The notes under the pieces: generated by a model | The model's input: only the letters and a program-made list of their open reading frames with translations | Told to the model about the DNA's origin: nothing | The model's database searches: none | Assembly: GCF_011250515.1 (NCBI RefSeq) | Contig: NZ_JAANOP010000001.1 | Span: 496,001-560,000, forward strand | Length of the DNA: 64,000 bases | From: Aquirufa ecclesiirivi | Lineage (GTDB): Bacteria; Bacteroidota; Bacteroidia; Cytophagales; Spirosomataceae | Direction of reading: 5' to 3' | Shown here: positions 61,146 through 64,000 of the stretch, one piece after another | Layout of the letters: every line of letters starts with the position of its first letter | Position numbering within the stretch: the first letter of the stretch is position 1 | Made by a program: the position numbers and the translations under genes

Positions 61146-62135
61146 ATGTTTAAAGATAAAGTACTCTTAATTACAGGTGGAACGGGTTCATTTGGCAATG
61201 CGGTATTAAACCGATTTTTAAATACTAATATTAAAGAGATTCGAATATTTAGTCGTGATGAGAAAAAGCAGCATGATATGAGAATGGAATTAAATAATCC
61301 CAAAATTAAATTTTATATAGGTGATGTTAGGGACTACCATAGTCTTCAATCAGCCATAGAGGGAGTTGATTACATTTTTCATGCAGCAGCATTAAAGCAG
61401 GTTCCTTCATGTGAATTTTATCCAATTGAAGCATATAAAACCAATGTTTTAGGGACTGAAAATGTTCTAAATGCTGCAATTTTTCAACAAGTTAAAAAGG
61501 TTATTTGTTTAAGTACGGACAAGGCTGTTTATCCTATTAATGCAATGGGAATTTCTAAGGCTATGATGGAAAAGGTAATGGTAGCTAAATCAAGGACCTC
61601 TAATAATACGAAATTAATTGGAACTAGATATGGAAATGTTATGGCATCAAGAGGATCCGTTATTCCCTTATTTTTGGAACAAATTCAAAATGGGAATCCA
61701 ATCACAGTGACTGATCCTGAAATGACTCGTTTTATGATGACATTGGATGATGCCGTAGAACTAGTTTTGTATGCTTTTGAACATGGAAATTCTGGAGATA
61801 TTTTTGTTCAAAAATCACCCGCATCAACAATTGGTGAATTAGCATTTGCCATGAAGAAAATATATAATTCTAGCATAGAAATTAAAGTAATTGGTACAAG
61901 ACATTCTGAAAAATTGTATGAAACTTTGCTAGCAAGAGAGGAGGTATTATGTGCTGAAGATTTAGGGGAATATTTTAGAGTTGCCGCAGATAACAGGGAT
62001 TTAAATTACAATAAATACTTTACTGAAGGGTCCAAGAGTATTGCCGAAGTAGAAGATTATAATTCTCATAATACAAATAGGTTGACAGAGGTACAGTTAA
62101 TTGCTTTATTAAATAAAATAGGCTATATAAAGTAA
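61146..62135 (+). CDS. capE: UDP-GlcNAc 4,6-dehydratase/5-epimerase, CapE/FnlA type
   Basis: A 329-residue SDR that makes UDP-4-keto-6-deoxy-HexNAc of the L series from UDP-GlcNAc. The nucleotide motif is GGTGSFG (11-17). HAAALKQVPSCEFYPIEAYK is typical of CapE/FnlA/WbjB. The active-site motif reads MGISK, the M-x3-K form of CapE, instead of the Y-x3-K of PseB. I therefore reject PseB as its identity, although the reactions are related. It is the first gene of a sugar trio with the two that follow. Confidence 0.9.
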   Translation: MFKDKVLLITGGTGSFGNAVLNRFLNTNIKEIRIFSRDEKKQHDMRMELNNPKIKFYIGDVRDYHSLQSAIEGVDYIFHAAALKQVPSCEFYPIEAYKTNVLGTENVLNAAIFQQVKKVICLSTDKAVYPINAMGISKAMMEKVMVAKSRTSNNTKLIGTRYGNVMASRGSVIPLFLEQIQNGNPITVTDPEMTRFMMTLDDAVELVLYAFEHGNSGDIFVQKSPASTIGELAFAMKKIYNSSIEIKVIGTRHSEKLYETLLAREEVLCAEDLGEYFRVAADNRDLNYNKYFTEGSKSIAEVEDYNSHNTNRLTEVQLIALLNKIGYIK

Positions 62136-62146
62136 ATTATTAAAAA

Positions 62147-63265
62147 ATGTCGAAGTTAAAATTAGTAACAGTTTTGGGAACCAGGCCAGAAATAATTCGA
62201 TTGGCTGAAATTATAAAATTAGCAGATCAAGTGTTTGAGCATACTTTAGTTCATACAGGTCAGAATTATGATTATAATTTAAATGAAGTGTTTTTTAATG
62301 ATTTAGGGTTACGTGAACCAGATCATTTTTTGGGTGTAGTAGGGGATGATTTAGGTGAAACTATTGGGAATATTATATCTAAAACATATAAATTATTTAA
62401 GTTATTAAAGCCTGATGCTTTGTTGGTTTTAGGGGACACAAATAGTGTATTATGTACCATTTCGGCTAAAAGACTTAAAATTCCAATATTTCATATGGAA
62501 TCAGGAAATAGGTGTTTTGACCAAAATGTTCCGGAAGAGACAAATCGAAAAATATCAGATCATATTAGTGACATCAACTTAACTTATACAGAAAATTCGA
62601 GGAGATATTTATTAAGTGAAGGATTTAGAAAAGATCATGTATTTGTAACAGGCTCCCCTTTATATGAAGTATTACTTAAATTTGACAAAGAAATAAATCA
62701 AAGTAGTTTAATACAGGATTTAAACTTGAAAAAAGGAAGTTATTTTGTTGTTAGCGCTCATCGAGAAGAAAATATCGATATTGAATCAAATTTTATTAAT
62801 CTAGTAGATGCAATTAATCATGTTGCTAAGACGTTTGAAAAACCAATTATTTTTTCAACTCATCCAAGAACAAAAAATATTATAGAAAAGCGAGGATTAC
62901 AATTTCATCCTAACATCAAATTGCATAATCCATTTGGATTTTTTGATTATGTGAACCTTCAGAAGAATTCATTTTGCGTTCTTTCCGATAGTGGAACAAT
63001 TAGTGAGGAATCTGCTATGGTTGGTTTTCCTGCGGTAAGTATTCGTACAAGTACTGAAAGGCCCGAAGCAATTGAAGCTGGATCAATTGTATTAGGAGGA
63101 ATTACAAGGAATGAAATTGAAAATGCTATTAATGTGATTATTCAAACTAATCAAGTTCAAATGGAGATTCCAAATGAATATAAAATTAAGAATGTATCAA
63201 CTAAAATTGTTCGAATAATTCAAGGTTATACAAATGTGGTTAATAAAGTAATTTGGGATAAATAA
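62147..63265 (+). CDS. wecB: Non-hydrolysing UDP-HexNAc 2-epimerase (WecB/CapG/FnlC-like)
   Basis: A 372-residue 2-epimerase of the WecB family. LVTVLGTRPEIIRLAEIIKL is the standard start. LVHTGQNYDYNLNEVFFNDL, HMESGNRCFDQNVPEETNRK and SDSGTISEESAMVGFPAVSI contain the catalytic Asp, Glu and His set. Next to CapE it should invert C2 of a UDP-6-deoxy-L-HexNAc (the CapG/WbjD/WbvD step) rather than make ManNAc. It is separated from capE by 11 bases and from the next gene by 1 base. Confidence 0.9.
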   Translation: MSKLKLVTVLGTRPEIIRLAEIIKLADQVFEHTLVHTGQNYDYNLNEVFFNDLGLREPDHFLGVVGDDLGETIGNIISKTYKLFKLLKPDALLVLGDTNSVLCTISAKRLKIPIFHMESGNRCFDQNVPEETNRKISDHISDINLTYTENSRRYLLSEGFRKDHVFVTGSPLYEVLLKFDKEINQSSLIQDLNLKKGSYFVVSAHREENIDIESNFINLVDAINHVAKTFEKPIIFSTHPRTKNIIEKRGLQFHPNIKLHNPFGFFDYVNLQKNSFCVLSDSGTISEESAMVGFPAVSIRTSTERPEAIEAGSIVLGGITRNEIENAINVIIQTNQVQMEIPNEYKIKNVSTKIVRIIQGYTNVVNKVIWDK

Positions 63266-63266
63266 G

Positions 63267-64000
63267 GTGAAGAAAATTTTAATATTAGGAGCAAATGGTA
63301 TGGCTGGCCATGTAATCAATTTAGTATTGAGAGATATGCCAGATAAATTTATTGTTACATCAATTGCTAAAAAACACAGTAAAGTGCCAATCGATACTTT
63401 ACTGGATGTGACAAACTTCATGAAACTTTCAGAATTAATTCATATTTCTAAATTTGATTTTATAATTAATTGTACGGGAATATTAAATAAAAAAGCAGAC
63501 TCAGACTTTGATCAGGCTATTTTAATTAATTCATATCTTCCACATTTTTTAGAAAAAATAACTCAAAATACAAGTACTAAAGTGATTCATTTGAGTACTG
63601 ATTGTGTCTTTTCAGGTAAATCAGGAGATTATAAAGAGGGAGATTTTAAAGATGGGATAGGTGTATATGCCTTGTCAAAGTCATTGGGGGAGATAGAAAA
63701 TAATAAAGATCTTACTATTAGAACTTCAATAATTGGGCCTGAATTGCATGAAAGCGGAATTGGACTATTTAATTGGTTTATGAAGCAATCTGGCTCTTCT
63801 ATATATGGTTTTACTAAAGCTTTTTGGAGTGGAGTTACCACTCTTGAACTAGCTAGAATTCTTGTTGACTTAATGGATATTGGTGAATTAAGTGGTATTG
63901 TGCATGTGACAAGCGCAAAAAAAATTAATAAGTATGATCTGATAACTTTGTTTAAGCAATATTTTAAAAACAAGGATTTTATTATTCTTGAGGATAGAAA
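63267..64000 (+). CDS. RmlD-like SDR reductase, 3' end beyond the window
   Basis: The open frame starts at a GTG at 63267 and runs off the window after 244 codons. ILILGANGMAGHVINLVLRD is the Rossmann start, STDCVFSGKSG is the RmlD-type STD-x-VF-x-G motif, and YALSKSLGE is the Y-x3-K catalytic pair. It should reduce the 4-keto group of the CapE product. Because it is RmlD-like and lacks the CapF two-domain form so far, it resembles WbvR, which suggests UDP-L-RhaNAc or L-QuiNAc rather than L-FucNAc. The missing 3' end could change this view. Confidence 0.82.
   Translation, partial: MKKILILGANGMAGHVINLVLRDMPDKFIVTSIAKKHSKVPIDTLLDVTNFMKLSELIHISKFDFIINCTGILNKKADSDFDQAILINSYLPHFLEKITQNTSTKVIHLSTDCVFSGKSGDYKEGDFKDGIGVYALSKSLGEIENNKDLTIRTSIIGPELHESGIGLFNWFMKQSGSSIYGFTKAFWSGVTTLELARILVDLMDIGELSGIVHVTSAKKINKYDLITLFKQYFKNKDFIILEDR

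Noticed and set aside
61146-62135. Assignment as PseB, the missing pseudaminic acid dehydratase
   Set aside because: The active site reads MGISK and the ALKQVPSCEF segment is CapE/FnlA-like. PseB has Y-x3-K. It also sits with a 2-epimerase and an RmlD-like reductase.

Overview
The window looks like a chromosome segment from a member of the Bacteroidota, probably an aerobic Cytophagales-type bacterium. The evidence is a SusC/SusD pair, lipoproteins with relaxed lipoboxes, planctomycete-type cytochrome/DUF1501 gene pairs, promoter-like TAnnTTTG motifs, and coding sequence of low to moderate GC. No rRNA, tRNA, CRISPR array, insertion sequence or phage gene is visible.

Region 1 (1-6.4 kb) is housekeeping and accessory sequence. 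It holds a large conserved protein of unknown function, a patatin-like hydrolase flanked in opposite orientation by two paralogous Cys-rich lipoproteins, and a minus-strand block. That block encodes a Dabb protein, a Crp/Fnr-like regulator, a pirin, a YceI protein and a degenerate receiver-like protein.

Region 2 (6.7-25.0 kb) is a plus-strand locus built from SusC and SusD. They are followed by two pairs of a multi-domain PSCyt/DUF1549/DUF1553 cytochrome-like protein and a Tat-exported DUF1501 protein. A membrane DUF2231-cytochrome-beta-sandwich protein, a small exported beta-rich protein and a secreted beta-propeller/phosphoesterase fusion complete it. I read it as an envelope uptake and degradation system coupled to electron transfer. 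The substrate is unknown.

Region 3 (25.0-27.5 kb) is a dense array of two families of short palindromes that fills the gap between convergent genes. It contains a 609-bp tandem duplication of a DoxX-like gene. The C-terminal codons of both DoxX copies lie inside a repeat. The hairpin family shows paired substitutions that keep the stem intact.

Region 4 (27.5-30.1 kb, minus strand) has recJ, a simple-sequence tract and a PglC-like phosphoglycosyl transferase.

Region 5 (30.2-64 kb, plus strand, running off the window end) is a surface polysaccharide or glycan locus of about 30 tightly packed, often overlapping genes. It begins with a winged-helix regulator typical of Bacteroidota glycan loci, followed by ugd, gmd and a PglK/MsbA-like ABC flippase. 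Next comes a nonulosonic-acid module: PseC, GNATs, an aldo/keto reductase, two SpsF-type cytidylyltransferases, a GSA-type aminotransferase, a WbpG-HisH-HisF amidotransferase trio and PseI. A Gfo/Idh oxidoreductase and a DegT aminotransferase follow. After a short remnant of a PhyH-like oxygenase, a more AT-rich part carries glycosyltransferases, methyltransferases, a second GMD-like enzyme, a candidate Wzy polymerase and an acetyltransferase. The window ends in a CapE-WecB-RmlD-like trio for an L-configured HexNAc sugar. PseB and PseG are not recognisable here.
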